Below are positions 15,223-23,431 of a DNA stretch of 32,478 nt, piece by piece (the first letter of the stretch is position 1; every line of letters starts with the position of its first letter). The DNA is from an uncultured bacterium (GTDB lineage Bacteria > Patescibacteriota > Minisyncoccia > Phycocordibacterales > GWA1-40-21): positions 66,311 to 98,788 of the forward strand of contig CAINLW010000009.1 in assembly GCA_903850545.1 (NCBI GenBank), read 5' to 3'. Position numbers and translations under genes: made by a program. Under the pieces are notes generated by a model that was not told the DNA's origin, did no database searches, and saw nothing but the letters and a program-made list of their open reading frames with translations.

Positions 15223-16671
15223 TTAAATAAAATCAATAGCATTTTTTATTCTCGTCATTGATTTCTCTTTTCCTAACAAAAACAAAAGAGTGAAAGGATC
15301 TGGAGATTTTTCTTTTCCAGACAAAACAACTCTGAGTGGCCATAGTACGTTGCCTTTACCTTTTTCTTCTGCAAACTTCATAACTTTTTCTTTTAAAATC
15401 TCAAGTGTAAAATTACTATCCAAAATTTCATTCAAAATATTTAGTATTAATTGTAAATTATCTTTAGCTTGCTCTAAAGTCCCATCCTTTTTCCAAATAA
15501 TCATTTCTTTTGATAATTTTGGATCTTTGAAGAAATAATCAAATTCTCCATTTTCAAGATAATTTTCTAGTTCGGAATATTTGTTTATTCTCTCTAAAAT
15601 TACTGGTGCAATTCTCTTTAATAAAGAAGAATCAATTGAAAATTTTTTTGATATTATTTTTCCTATGTCGTTTTCAAAAACCTCAATCGGTATTCTTTTT
15701 AAATATTCTTTGTTCAACCATAAAAGTTTATCCTCATTAAATTTGCCCCCAGCTGACTGAATTTTATTAATATCAAAAGCATTAATTATTTCTTTAACAC
15801 TCATAACTTCTCGTTCATCTCCTGGGTTCCAGCCAATAAATGCAAGAAAATTGACCATGGCTTCAGGAAAATAACCTTCTTTTTCATATTCCATCAAATC
15901 TTTCGCACCATCTCTTTTTCCGAGTTTTTTCTTACCATCAGCTCCAATTATTGGTGGTAATATGGCAAATTCTGGTCTCTCTATACCCAAAGCTTCATAT
16001 AGTGCTAGAAATTTTGGTGTTGAAGAAACAAATTCATCACCCCTAAAAATATGTGTTACTCCCATGAGATAGTCGTCTATAATATGCGCAAAATTGTACG
16101 TTGGATATCCATCACTTTTCATTAAAATAAAATCATCAAGAGCTTCAGGTCCAGCTGAAAGTTCTCCACGAATCAAATCATTCCAAACATATCTTTTTTC
16201 ATTTATTATCTTTAATCTTAGTGGTTTAGTACCATCCCATTTTGGTGGATTCTCTGGTCGATATTCTCTGTAGAGAAATGCCTTTTTTTGTTCTTCTGAT
16301 TTTTTTCTTAAAACATCAAGTTCTTCTTCGGAATAAGGGTCGGCATAAGCTAGCCCTCTTTCGTAAAGTTCTTGTGCAAATTTCTTATATGTATCCAGCC
16401 TTTGAGATTGTAAATATGGTGCATTTGGTCCACCAACATCTGGTCCCTCATCCCAATTAATACCAAGCCACTTTAAAGACTTAATTATATGTTCAATTGA
16501 TCCTTCAACTTCTCTTTTTTTATCAGTATCCTCAATTCTTAAAATAAATGTTCCATTATTCTTCCTAGCAAAAAGCCATGCAAATAATGCTGTCCTAACA
16601 CCACCAACATGCATAAAACCAGTTGGACTGGGAGCAAATCTTGTTACTACTTTTTTTGTATTTGTATTCAT
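15223..16671 (-). CDS. gltX: Glutamyl-tRNA synthetase
   Basis: Charges tRNA-Glu (and perhaps tRNA-Gln, where an amidotransferase then corrects it); 482 residues. The class I signature is in RFAPSPTGFMHVGGVRTALF; LRIEDTDKKR and YNFAHIIDDYLMGVTHIFRG follow. The KMSKS loop reads KKLGKRDGAKD, with Gly where most GluRS have Ser. The C-terminal helical anticodon-binding part is present and of normal length. It is embedded between murG and the M23 peptidase gene, with an ATTCGTA-type repeat in front. Confidence 0.96.
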   Translation of the reverse strand: MNTNTKKVVTRFAPSPTGFMHVGGVRTALFAWLFARKNNGTFILRIEDTDKKREVEGSIEHIIKSLKWLGINWDEGPDVGGPNAPYLQSQRLDTYKKFAQELYERGLAYADPYSEEELDVLRKKSEEQKKAFLYREYRPENPPKWDGTKPLRLKIINEKRYVWNDLIRGELSAGPEALDDFILMKSDGYPTYNFAHIIDDYLMGVTHIFRGDEFVSSTPKFLALYEALGIERPEFAILPPIIGADGKKKLGKRDGAKDLMEYEKEGYFPEAMVNFLAFIGWNPGDEREVMSVKEIINAFDINKIQSAGGKFNEDKLLWLNKEYLKRIPIEVFENDIGKIISKKFSIDSSLLKRIAPVILERINKYSELENYLENGEFDYFFKDPKLSKEMIIWKKDGTLEQAKDNLQLILNILNEILDSNFTLEILKEKVMKFAEEKGKGNVLWPLRVVLSGKEKSPDPFTLLFLLGKEKSMTRIKNAIDFI

Positions 16672-16683
16672 TTTTTGTTTAAA

Positions 16684-16731
16684 TTTTCGTAAGATTTCGT
16701 TAATATTCGTTGACTTAATTTTCGCATATTA
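16684..16731. repeat. ATTCGTA-type degenerate repeat, copy c
   Basis: TTTTCGTAAGATTTCGT, then AATATTCGT, ending TTTTCGCATATTA directly at the murG stop codon. The whole block aligns with 4127-4171 after the dnaB stop, apart from a few substitutions and one-base shifts. It occupies nearly all of the murG-gltX gap. Confidence 0.65.
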
Positions 16732-17862
16732 CTACTTCTCGTGTTGCAATCCTATTTTTAAAATCTCTTTTGCTATCAAATCTGCAGCATCATTTTTAGC
16801 AAAACTTTTTGCTCCAGCACTCATTTTTTTTATCAAATTTTGATCATCTAAAATTCTGTTGATTTCGGATAATAAAATATTTGATGACAAATTTACTTCT
16901 TCAATAACGACTGCTCCACCAGATCTTGAATAATTATAAGCATTTTGTCTTTGATGATCTCCATTGGTCTCCGTAATAGGAATAATTATACTAGGTATTC
17001 CCCACTGTGCTATTTCAAAAATTGCTGATCCCGCACGAGAAACGATAATATCAGAAACGCTTGCTGTCATTGTCATGTTCAAATTGTTCAAATAATCAAA
17101 TGATCTATATCTGTATTTTAAAGCGTTGTTTGTCAAAATTACATCGGAAGTGCTTACAACTTCATCAATATTTGCTTTACCAGTTTGATGCAAAACATAA
17201 TATTTTTCAACCAACTGGGGTAAAATACTCAAAACAGTATCGTTAATAATTTTTGCTCCAAGCGATCCTCCTAAAATAAGAATTGTTGGTACATCTTCGA
17301 GTAAGTTTAAAAATTTCTTTGCTTCTACTTTTTGAGGTAACATTTTAAGACTATTTCTAACAGGATTGCCAGTTACAGCAACTTTTGTAGAATCAAAATA
17401 CTTCGTTGCATCAGAGTAAGAAACTGCGACTCTTTTTGCAAATTTACCTGCCCAAAGATTGGTTCTACCCGGCGCACTATCTGACTCATGTATTACAACA
17501 GGAATTTTTAATAATTTTGCCGCTACAAGAACGGGAAAACTTGAATATCCTCCTTTACTAAAAATAACATCAGGATAAATATTAAAAATTTTAAATAGTG
17601 CTCCTACTACTCCAAAAAAAGTTTTAAATAAATCAAAAAAATTCAAAACAGAAAAATATATTCTAAATTTGCCGGCAGATATATTTACATATTCGATACC
17701 ATTTTCAGTAAGCATATCGGCATCGTGTGGAGAATCCGACATATAATAAAGTTTTACGGGAAGCAATTTTTCTTCTTTCACAATTTTATTGATGGATTCT
17801 GATACAGCAATAAGAGGATAAAAGTGTCCACCTGTTCCGCCTCCTGTTAAAAGTATTTTCAT
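16732..17862 (-). CDS. murG: UDP-GlcNAc:lipid I N-acetylglucosaminyltransferase MurG
   Basis: Converts lipid I to lipid II on the inner face of the membrane. 376 residues with a GT-B fold: the N-terminal GGGTGGHFYP loop, KGGYSSFP and VIHESDSAPGRTN in the acceptor-binding half, then GGSLGAKIIND and SRAGSAIFEIAQWG with DHQRQNAY in the donor-binding half. All match the MurG signatures. It lies 23 bases downstream of ftsW in the order mraY, ftsW, murG, a shortened form of the usual division and cell-wall cluster (no murD, murE or murF here). Confidence 0.97.
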   Translation of the reverse strand: MKILLTGGGTGGHFYPLIAVSESINKIVKEEKLLPVKLYYMSDSPHDADMLTENGIEYVNISAGKFRIYFSVLNFFDLFKTFFGVVGALFKIFNIYPDVIFSKGGYSSFPVLVAAKLLKIPVVIHESDSAPGRTNLWAGKFAKRVAVSYSDATKYFDSTKVAVTGNPVRNSLKMLPQKVEAKKFLNLLEDVPTILILGGSLGAKIINDTVLSILPQLVEKYYVLHQTGKANIDEVVSTSDVILTNNALKYRYRSFDYLNNLNMTMTASVSDIIVSRAGSAIFEIAQWGIPSIIIPITETNGDHQRQNAYNYSRSGGAVVIEEVNLSSNILLSEINRILDDQNLIKKMSAGAKSFAKNDAADLIAKEILKIGLQHEK

Positions 17863-17885
17863 TTTTTTGTTCAGTGATTATTAAT

Positions 17886-18995
17886 TTAATAACTTTTTTC
17901 AAATTTTGATATATTCAATATAATACCTATTTCTACCAAGACCATGAGCATTGCTGTTCCACCTTGACTAAAAAAAGCTAATGGCAACCCGGAAAAAGGT
18001 ATTATTCCCAAAACCGAAGCAATATTTATAAAAGATTGCAATATGGTAAGTATAACAATTCCAACCACTAAAAGTCCACCAAAAATATCGGGCGATCGTA
18101 TTGCTATTCTGAAACCTCTAAAAACAAAAAGTAAAAAAACAACAATTATTAAAACACACCAAATAAATCCGCCTTCTTCAGCAAGAACAGCAAAAATAGT
18201 ATCACTGATAGATTCAGGCAAAAACTTATATTTTTGAACACTTTGACCCAGACCTTTACCAAAAACCTGCCCAGAACCCACAGCGATTAGTGATTGTTGA
18301 ATCTGATAACCTGATGTTAAAGAGTTTTCAGATGGATTCATAAAAGTTTCAATCCTAGACATAATATACGGTCTATTTAATGCCAAAACAAAAATACAAA
18401 GAAAACCAAGAACAACTAAGAGACCGACGTATCTTTTCTTACCACCAGCAACCAAATACATCAAAGTAGCGGTTGCTGATAAAATCAAAAAAGAATCAGT
18501 ATCTGGCTGGTTTAATAAAAGCAAACCAGCTATGCTCATTAAAATCAACAAAGGCAAAAAACCGTATTTTATTGTTGAAACTTTTTCTTTTACTGATGAT
18601 AACCATGCAGACCAATAAATTATAAAACCAATATTAAATACTGCTACTGGCTGTAGTGTAAAACCAAAAATAGAAATCCATCTATTTGCAAATGTATTTG
18701 CGTTGGTTCCAACACCAGGAATAAAAACAAGGGACATCAAAATTATCGTAAGTAAAAAAAGAAAAAATGCATGTTTTTTATAATATTTATAATCAATTTT
18801 AGTAAACAGAAAACAAGCAATCAAGCCGAATATGATACCAAAAAAAATCTGTTTTGAAACAACAGAAGTAAACTGAATACTATCTTTTGCAAGCATCCCC
18901 ATAGATGCTGAAATAAAAATAATAAAACCAAAAACAAGAAGAACAATTACTATTCCTAAAAAAATTTTATCAATTCCATTTTTGTTTTGCGACAT
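17886..18995 (-). CDS. ftsW: Lipid II polymerase of the SEDS family, FtsW
   Basis: 369 residues with about ten transmembrane helices. SEDS signatures are visible: GYQIQQSLIAVGSGQVFGKG, then KYKFLPESISDTIFAVLAEEGGF with the conserved acidic residues, and GIIPFSGLPLAFFSQGGTAM near the end. RodA has the same signatures; placement between mraY and murG favours FtsW, the septal glycosyltransferase. It starts 21 bases after the mraY stop, in one operon. Confidence 0.93.
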   Translation of the reverse strand: MSQNKNGIDKIFLGIVIVLLVFGFIIFISASMGMLAKDSIQFTSVVSKQIFFGIIFGLIACFLFTKIDYKYYKKHAFFLFLLTIILMSLVFIPGVGTNANTFANRWISIFGFTLQPVAVFNIGFIIYWSAWLSSVKEKVSTIKYGFLPLLILMSIAGLLLLNQPDTDSFLILSATATLMYLVAGGKKRYVGLLVVLGFLCIFVLALNRPYIMSRIETFMNPSENSLTSGYQIQQSLIAVGSGQVFGKGLGQSVQKYKFLPESISDTIFAVLAEEGGFIWCVLIIVVFLLFVFRGFRIAIRSPDIFGGLLVVGIVILTILQSFINIASVLGIIPFSGLPLAFFSQGGTAMLMVLVEIGIILNISKFEKSY

Positions 18996-19016
18996 AAGTT
19001 AAATATTTGAGTCAAT

Positions 19017-20090
19017 TCAAATTTGCATTAATGCAAAAATGATGCCAAGGATTGCACAAACAACACTTATAATCCAATATCTCATCGTTACTTTAGATGC
19101 CGGCCAGCCACTTGCTTCAAAATGATGATGAAGCGGTGCAATTATAAAAATTTTCTTACCTTTTCTGATTTTTTTGGAAAAAACCTGAACAATAGATGAT
19201 AAAGATGTAATAATCAAAAGAAAAGCAATAATAGGCATAACAGCGAATCCCTTACCGCTTCCCATAGAATCCGTCATAAAAACTACAACCGATAGAGCTA
19301 AGGTAAGCGCCATACTACCAGTCTCTGACATATAAAATCTAGCAGGTGGAATGTTATACCACAAAAAGGCCAATATTGATCCAACGATAACAGTACAAAA
19401 AGCAGCCAAATTAATTTGATTTTGAAAAAAAGCAATACAAGCATATGCAGAAAAAATTGATGCAAAAACTCCTCCTGCAAGACCATCAATACCATCAATA
19501 ATTCCACCAGAATAAATAAACAAAGTAATAATTACGAAAAATGGAATAAAATACAATCCAAAATATGTTGCTCCAATAAATGGCAGGTTAACCACATTAA
19601 CATCTAGTTTAAAATAAAACCAAAGTGAAATTAAAAAAGATATGGCCGTAATAATTGCCAATCTTTTTTTTAAGGAAAGTCCACCTACATGACCATCTTT
19701 TATATTATAAACTTCAAAAAGATCGTCTATTAGTCCGACTATCGCGCCAAATATAAAAATAAAAAGTGGTATCCATGTTTGATCTCTACTTAAATAATCA
19801 AGTTTTAAAAATACACCGCCAAAAAGATGAGATAGAATCCAAAAAATCATCGTGGTTATGAGTGCTGATCCCCAAATAACTATACCCCCCATTCTTGGCG
19901 TACTCACTTCCCTTTCAGCATGCAGACTATTAAAAATCGGTGTTCCACCTCCGTCTACAGAAACTTCCTTAACTTTTTTCTTCCACATTTTATATTTGTA
20001 GAGAAAACTAGTTAAAATCGGGGTAGAAAGTAGCCCAATAATAAAGGCTGTAATTGAAGGTAATGCTACTTTTATTAAATTTAATTCCAT
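19017..20090 (-). CDS. mraY: Phospho-MurNAc-pentapeptide transferase MraY
   Basis: Transfers phospho-MurNAc-pentapeptide to undecaprenyl phosphate, giving lipid I. 357 residues with ten predicted membrane helices. Catalytic and signature pieces are present: GAIVGLIDDLFEVY (Asp pair), GGIIDGIDGLAGGV, and PLHHHFEASGWPASKVTMRYW, the HHH motif of MraY. The insert after the first helix (VKEVSVDGGGTPIFNSLHAEREVSTPRMGG) replaces the usual KPGTPTMGG-type loop and is longer than normal. A TATAAT on the minus strand at 20123-20118 may be the operon's -10 box. Confidence 0.96.
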   Translation of the reverse strand: MELNLIKVALPSITAFIIGLLSTPILTSFLYKYKMWKKKVKEVSVDGGGTPIFNSLHAEREVSTPRMGGIVIWGSALITTMIFWILSHLFGGVFLKLDYLSRDQTWIPLFIFIFGAIVGLIDDLFEVYNIKDGHVGGLSLKKRLAIITAISFLISLWFYFKLDVNVVNLPFIGATYFGLYFIPFFVIITLFIYSGGIIDGIDGLAGGVFASIFSAYACIAFFQNQINLAAFCTVIVGSILAFLWYNIPPARFYMSETGSMALTLALSVVVFMTDSMGSGKGFAVMPIIAFLLIITSLSSIVQVFSKKIRKGKKIFIIAPLHHHFEASGWPASKVTMRYWIISVVCAILGIIFALMQI

Positions 20091-20159
20091 ATTTTATATT
20101 TGATTATTATAATTGCTATTATACTACATATTTTATTATTTTAAATAACTAATATTTTC

Positions 20160-20298
20160 TTGATTATTCGTAGCCATTCGTTCACCCGTTAAAGTTTTGA
20201 CTGACGCATCCGCTTGAAGCGGATGCACGGAAAATGTTAATTTTCCATCAGTCAAAATTTTCTCGGGTAAATTCGCATCATTCGTATATTCGTATGTT
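20160..20298. repeat. ATTCGTA-type degenerate repeat, copy d, split by a MITE-like element
   Basis: Units of ATTCGTA, ATTCGTT, ATTCGCA and ATTCGTATATTCGTATG occur on both sides (20160-20183 and 20270-20298) of the structured element at 20184-20268. The left and right parts together look like one repeat tract into which the element was inserted. Confidence 0.5.
20184..20268. mobile_element. MITE-like structured repeat, copy 2
   Basis: 85 bp with inverted ends: ACCCG...AAAGTTTTGACTGA pairs with TCAGTCAAAATTTT...CGGGT (about 19 bp with a 2x2 internal loop). Two more perfect hairpins lie inside: GCATCCGCT/AGCGGATGC and GGAAAAT/ATTTTCC. The whole element can fold as a three-way cruciform. Its ends match the copy at 8474-8608 almost exactly. 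It has no coding capacity and lies between mraY and the D,D-carboxypeptidase gene. Confidence 0.8.
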
Positions 20299-20306
20299 TA
20301 TCTACT

Positions 20307-21236
20307 CTATTCCGACAGTTTTTCCAAAGTTAATTTGGTCAATTTTACAACATCATTAAATCTACCATCAATTGATGAACCCAAAACGACAATCGCTACA
20401 GGGTGCATAAACCCGGCATCGACAACCACTGCCAAATTTCCACCAGCTAAATCGGTATAGCCCGTTTTAGAGATAATTAGATTATTAATTTTGTTTATTG
20501 ATGTATTTGTATTTGTTGCAGTATGTTTTAAATTACTTTCTGAAATATATTTTTCATCAACTTTATTTGTGTTAACAACCAACTCAGGATGTATTTTCAT
20601 TACATTTTTCAATAGAACTGCAGTATCAAAAGCAGAACTATATGCACCTCCAAGATTTGCGTCAATATCCAAACCAGTTTCATTCATAAAAATCGTATCA
20701 TCGAGACCAAACTCTTTTGCTTTTTCATTCATTACTTTTACAATATCTTTATTGTTTATTTTTAAATACTGATTAAGAGTTGAGGCAACTGCACTCATAC
20801 CATCATTTGAAGAGCTAATCAAACTAAAATCTAATAAATCTTTTAGTTTCCATTTTTCTCCGACATACAAACCACTATCTCCTTCTGACAACAAATTATC
20901 TTGTGAAATTATCACGGTAGTTGTATCAGGCATAATATCCATAACAACAAGACCTGACATTATTTTAGTTATTGAGGCTAAAGGTAATTTTAAATGTTCT
21001 TCTTTTGAAAAAATAGATTTCATATCTACCAAGTCATAAACATAATATGATTTTGCTTCAATTGTATCGAGTACAGATTTGTAATCAAAAACTTTTCTTT
21101 GAATAATTTGTTCAACTTTTAAATTTGTATTTTCTTTTTCAGTTTTTAAAAAAATTGGAATGGATAAAAAAACAATTGCAAAAATTGCCAATATTATTAA
21201 TTTTTTATTTTCATTTAAAAAATTGTTGTTGTCCAT
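20307..21236 (-). CDS. D-alanyl-D-alanine carboxypeptidase (S11, DacA type)
   Basis: 309 residues. One N-terminal membrane anchor (LIILAIFAIVFLSIPIFL) is followed by a penicillin-binding-protein fold with all three active-site motifs: SITK in LPLASITKIMSG, SSN in ISSSNDGMSA, and KTG in IISKTGYTDLAGG. It removes the terminal D-Ala from pentapeptides outside the membrane and so limits cross-linking. The C-terminal PBP5 beta domain is absent. It stands between scpB and mraY, separated from mraY by the MITE-like repeat. Confidence 0.93.
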   Translation of the reverse strand: MDNNNFLNENKKLIILAIFAIVFLSIPIFLKTEKENTNLKVEQIIQRKVFDYKSVLDTIEAKSYYVYDLVDMKSIFSKEEHLKLPLASITKIMSGLVVMDIMPDTTTVIISQDNLLSEGDSGLYVGEKWKLKDLLDFSLISSSNDGMSAVASTLNQYLKINNKDIVKVMNEKAKEFGLDDTIFMNETGLDIDANLGGAYSSAFDTAVLLKNVMKIHPELVVNTNKVDEKYISESNLKHTATNTNTSINKINNLIISKTGYTDLAGGNLAVVVDAGFMHPVAIVVLGSSIDGRFNDVVKLTKLTLEKLSE

Positions 21237-21324
21237 CCTGGTTGTAAAATTTTAATGCCTCTAACGTTTAGTAAATTAATCATATCTTATTATCCTTTTG
21301 ATTCATCTCGTAATTTACAACAGG
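21237..21324. repeat. Imperfect inverted repeat between scpB and the carboxypeptidase gene
   Basis: CCTGGTTGTAAAATT (21237-21251) faces AATTTACAACAGG (21312-21324), with one gap. The right arm plus ACAAGT resembles AATTTCTAACGGGACAAGT at about 27193-27211 in front of aspS, so both may be worn copies of one dispersed palindrome. It could form a hairpin in the leader of the carboxypeptidase message. Confidence 0.4.
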
Positions 21325-21329
21325 ACAAG

Positions 21330-21977
21330 TTATATCTTTTCTTCAGTATCAATAATGGTATCTTTCGGCGTTTCCATCTCGCTTTCCAAATCCTTTATTG
21401 CCTCTGCTTGTTCACCTTTTTCCTCTTCTTCATTTTGTTGTGTTTGTAAATTTTTATAACTTTCTATTTCAGTACGAGCTTCAGAATAATTTGGCATATC
21501 TTCTATTTTTGAAACACCCATAAAACTCAACATTTCAAAAGTTGGTTTGTAAAGAAAACTTCTCTGGTCTTTTGGATTAGGAATCTTTTCAACTAGACCT
21601 CTTATCATCAAGTTTCTGAGAATAAAATTTGATTGCACTCCTCTTATATAGTCTATTTCGGCACGAGATAATGGACCCTGATAAATAATAATTGAAAGGG
21701 TTTCAAGTCCAGCTTTACCCAAATCTCGAACAAGTTCATCTTTAGTAAGTTTTTCAATCAATTCTGAAGTGTCTTTTGACGTTCCGAGTGTAACTTCATC
21801 TTCTTTTGTAACCAATACAATTCCTCGCGTCATTAGCGATGTCTCGAGATTTTTTAAAGCAACAGAAATTTCTTCCTCGGTTTTACCAAAAATCTGTGAA
21901 AGTTTTTTTATAGAAACTGGCTCCCCCTTCCAAAAAAGCACTGCTTCTAATTGTTTTTCTAAATTATCGTTTTGCAT
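21330..21977 (-). CDS. scpB: Segregation and condensation protein ScpB
   Basis: 215 residues. ScpB binds ScpA as a dimer and bridges the SMC complex for chromosome condensation. The two winged-helix domains are visible (LEAVLFWKGEPVSIKKLSQIFG near the start; GLETLSIIIYQGPLSRAEIDYIRGVQS in the middle, the best-conserved ScpB block), followed by an acidic tail (NEEEEKGEQAEAIKDLESE). Its start overlaps the scpB-like start of the gene upstream: 20 bases at 21958-21977 are repeated exactly at 22676-22695. It is separated from scpA by three unrelated genes. Confidence 0.93.
   Translation of the reverse strand: MQNDNLEKQLEAVLFWKGEPVSIKKLSQIFGKTEEEISVALKNLETSLMTRGIVLVTKEDEVTLGTSKDTSELIEKLTKDELVRDLGKAGLETLSIIIYQGPLSRAEIDYIRGVQSNFILRNLMIRGLVEKIPNPKDQRSFLYKPTFEMLSFMGVSKIEDMPNYSEARTEIESYKNLQTQQNEEEEKGEQAEAIKDLESEMETPKDTIIDTEEKI
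21958..21977 (-). repeat. 20-bp direct repeat, scpB start copy
   Basis: ATGCAAAACGATAATTTAGA on the minus strand is the first 20 bases of scpB (MQNDNL). The identical 20 bases begin the gene 718 bp upstream (22676-22695). The flanking bases differ on both sides. Confidence 0.9.
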
Positions 21978-21978
21978 T

Positions 21979-22695
21979 TTATATATTTTTAGTTTCTAAA
22001 AATTTTGATATTTTATTATGTAATGATTCGACTATTGGCTGACTTAGTTTTTGTGCTTGCTTATACTTATCTTGTAAATCGTCCCATTTATTAATTTCTG
22101 ATGCTTTATCAAGTCGCCCCCATATTTCATCAGTTGGAACTCCCGCACTCTTCAATGAATCAGTTGATGGATTTATTTGGGCGATATCAACATCATTTAT
22201 ACCATTTGTTGGGTCTCTAAAATCTGGACTATATATTTCTAATACTGTACCATAAATTACTGGTGTATTTCCTTCTTTTTTGGCATAAAATTCAGTCAAT
22301 CTTGCCTTTGCCTGGTTTACGTCTGATTTAAAATCAACTTTCATCCATGAGGGAATCTCGATAATAAAAACATCTACGACATTCTTTTTTACAACATAAC
22401 CATTTTCCTTAAAAGTTTTCCCAATCAATCCGCCAGTTCTTATTTCATCGTCAATTTTTACTATCTCTTCATTTCCTTTATCATAAGTAAGAAAAGTTAA
22501 AGCATAGGTTCTTAAAATGTCATTTTCATCGACAAGTCGAGCTTCCCTTATTCTTTCAGTGCCAATTGGTATTTCTCGAACATTGTCATGTCTTAAAACG
22601 ACAGCGTGAATTGGACCATATTTTTCTTCAAGAATATCAGTATGAAGCTGATCTTTCACTGGAAAATGAACCTGGTCTAAATTATCGTTTTGCAT
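21979..22695 (-). CDS. Unknown 238-aa protein with a scpB-derived start
   Basis: I do not recognise this protein. It begins MQNDNL, encoded by the same 20 bases as the scpB start, and then diverges. The body is a mixed alpha/beta soluble domain without signal peptide or membrane segments: KYGPIHAVVLRHDNVREIPIG, then ARLVDENDILRTYALTFLTYD, GGLIGKTFKENGYVV and VDVFIIEIPSWM. The order faintly recalls chorismate-lyase-like proteins, too weakly to name it. The C-terminus is a charged helix rich in Lys, Asp and Gln. Its stop is one base before the scpB ATG, and it starts 33 bases after the kinase-like gene, so it belongs to the operon. It looks like an insertion that took over the scpB start. Confidence 0.8.
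   Translation of the reverse strand: MQNDNLDQVHFPVKDQLHTDILEEKYGPIHAVVLRHDNVREIPIGTERIREARLVDENDILRTYALTFLTYDKGNEEIVKIDDEIRTGGLIGKTFKENGYVVKKNVVDVFIIEIPSWMKVDFKSDVNQAKARLTEFYAKKEGNTPVIYGTVLEIYSPDFRDPTNGINDVDIAQINPSTDSLKSAGVPTDEIWGRLDKASEINKWDDLQDKYKQAQKLSQPIVESLHNKISKFLETKNI
22676..22695 (-). repeat. 20-bp direct repeat, copy at the start of the 238-aa gene
   Basis: Identical to 21958-21977. The two copies bracket exactly one gene, 718 bp from repeat to repeat. Confidence 0.9.
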
Positions 22696-22728
22696 AGTAT
22701 TATTTTTTTGTTTTTTTATTATTATTTA

Positions 22729-23430
22729 TTAACTTTTAAATATACTTAGATTGTCTCGCATAATATCCAGCAGATAATCTTCCTGGCTTGAAAGTTCCAA
22801 ATCAAACTTTCTACCCTCAGGTAAAATCATTGCTTCAAACTGTTCGTTTCTTTCATTACACTTTTTTTCAACTTCCTCACTAGATAAATTATTTTCACCA
22901 TCACGTGACCTATTTATCCTTCTCCTTATCTCAAGCTCACTATTACATGTTAAAAAAACGCCAAATGCATTTATATTTTTCTCAAGGAATGCGGTTCCAA
23001 CTCCTTCAATTATGGTAATTGGTGCTTGAGCTTTTATTTCAATAAATTGATTACTTTTTTTTGTTTTGAAGTAAGAATCTTTCCCTTTGTTTATGGAATA
23101 AATAATAGCTTCTACTGCATTCAAGTAATAAGATTCTCTAAATGAGGTAGTATATTCACTTTCACGAGTGTTATTGTTTACATCAACCCAGACTTTTTTT
23201 CCACTTTTTCGCATCTTTGTATCTAGAACGAATTCATCCATATCAATACAATTAACTTCTAAACCACGTGATTTAATTTCAGAAACTAGCTCATTACTTA
23301 AAGTTGTTTTACCAGACCCTCCATTACCGGATAAATAAATAAATTTGTACTTTCTTAAACAAAAATCTATGACCTTTTTTGCCACTTGCGTACCAGAATA
23401 TGGTTTAATTGTTTTTTTATTAACATCCAT
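22729..23430 (-). CDS. P-loop kinase, uridine kinase-like
   Basis: 233 residues. Walker A GNGGSGKTTLS is followed about 30 residues later by CIDMDEFVLDT, the acidic strand found after Walker A in uridine kinase and phosphoribulokinase relatives. NTRESEYTTSFRESYYLNAVEAIIYSINKGKDSYF resembles the substrate-binding block of that group, and ITIIEGVGTAFL the Walker B strand. RRRINRSRDGENN looks like a lid with arginines. It probably phosphorylates a nucleoside or sugar; the substrate is unknown. It starts one base after the stop of the phosphohistidine-domain gene, so the two are tightly coupled. Confidence 0.75.
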   Translation of the reverse strand: MDVNKKTIKPYSGTQVAKKVIDFCLRKYKFIYLSGNGGSGKTTLSNELVSEIKSRGLEVNCIDMDEFVLDTKMRKSGKKVWVDVNNNTRESEYTTSFRESYYLNAVEAIIYSINKGKDSYFKTKKSNQFIEIKAQAPITIIEGVGTAFLEKNINAFGVFLTCNSELEIRRRINRSRDGENNLSSEEVEKKCNERNEQFEAMILPEGRKFDLELSSQEDYLLDIMRDNLSIFKS

Positions 23431-23431
23431 T

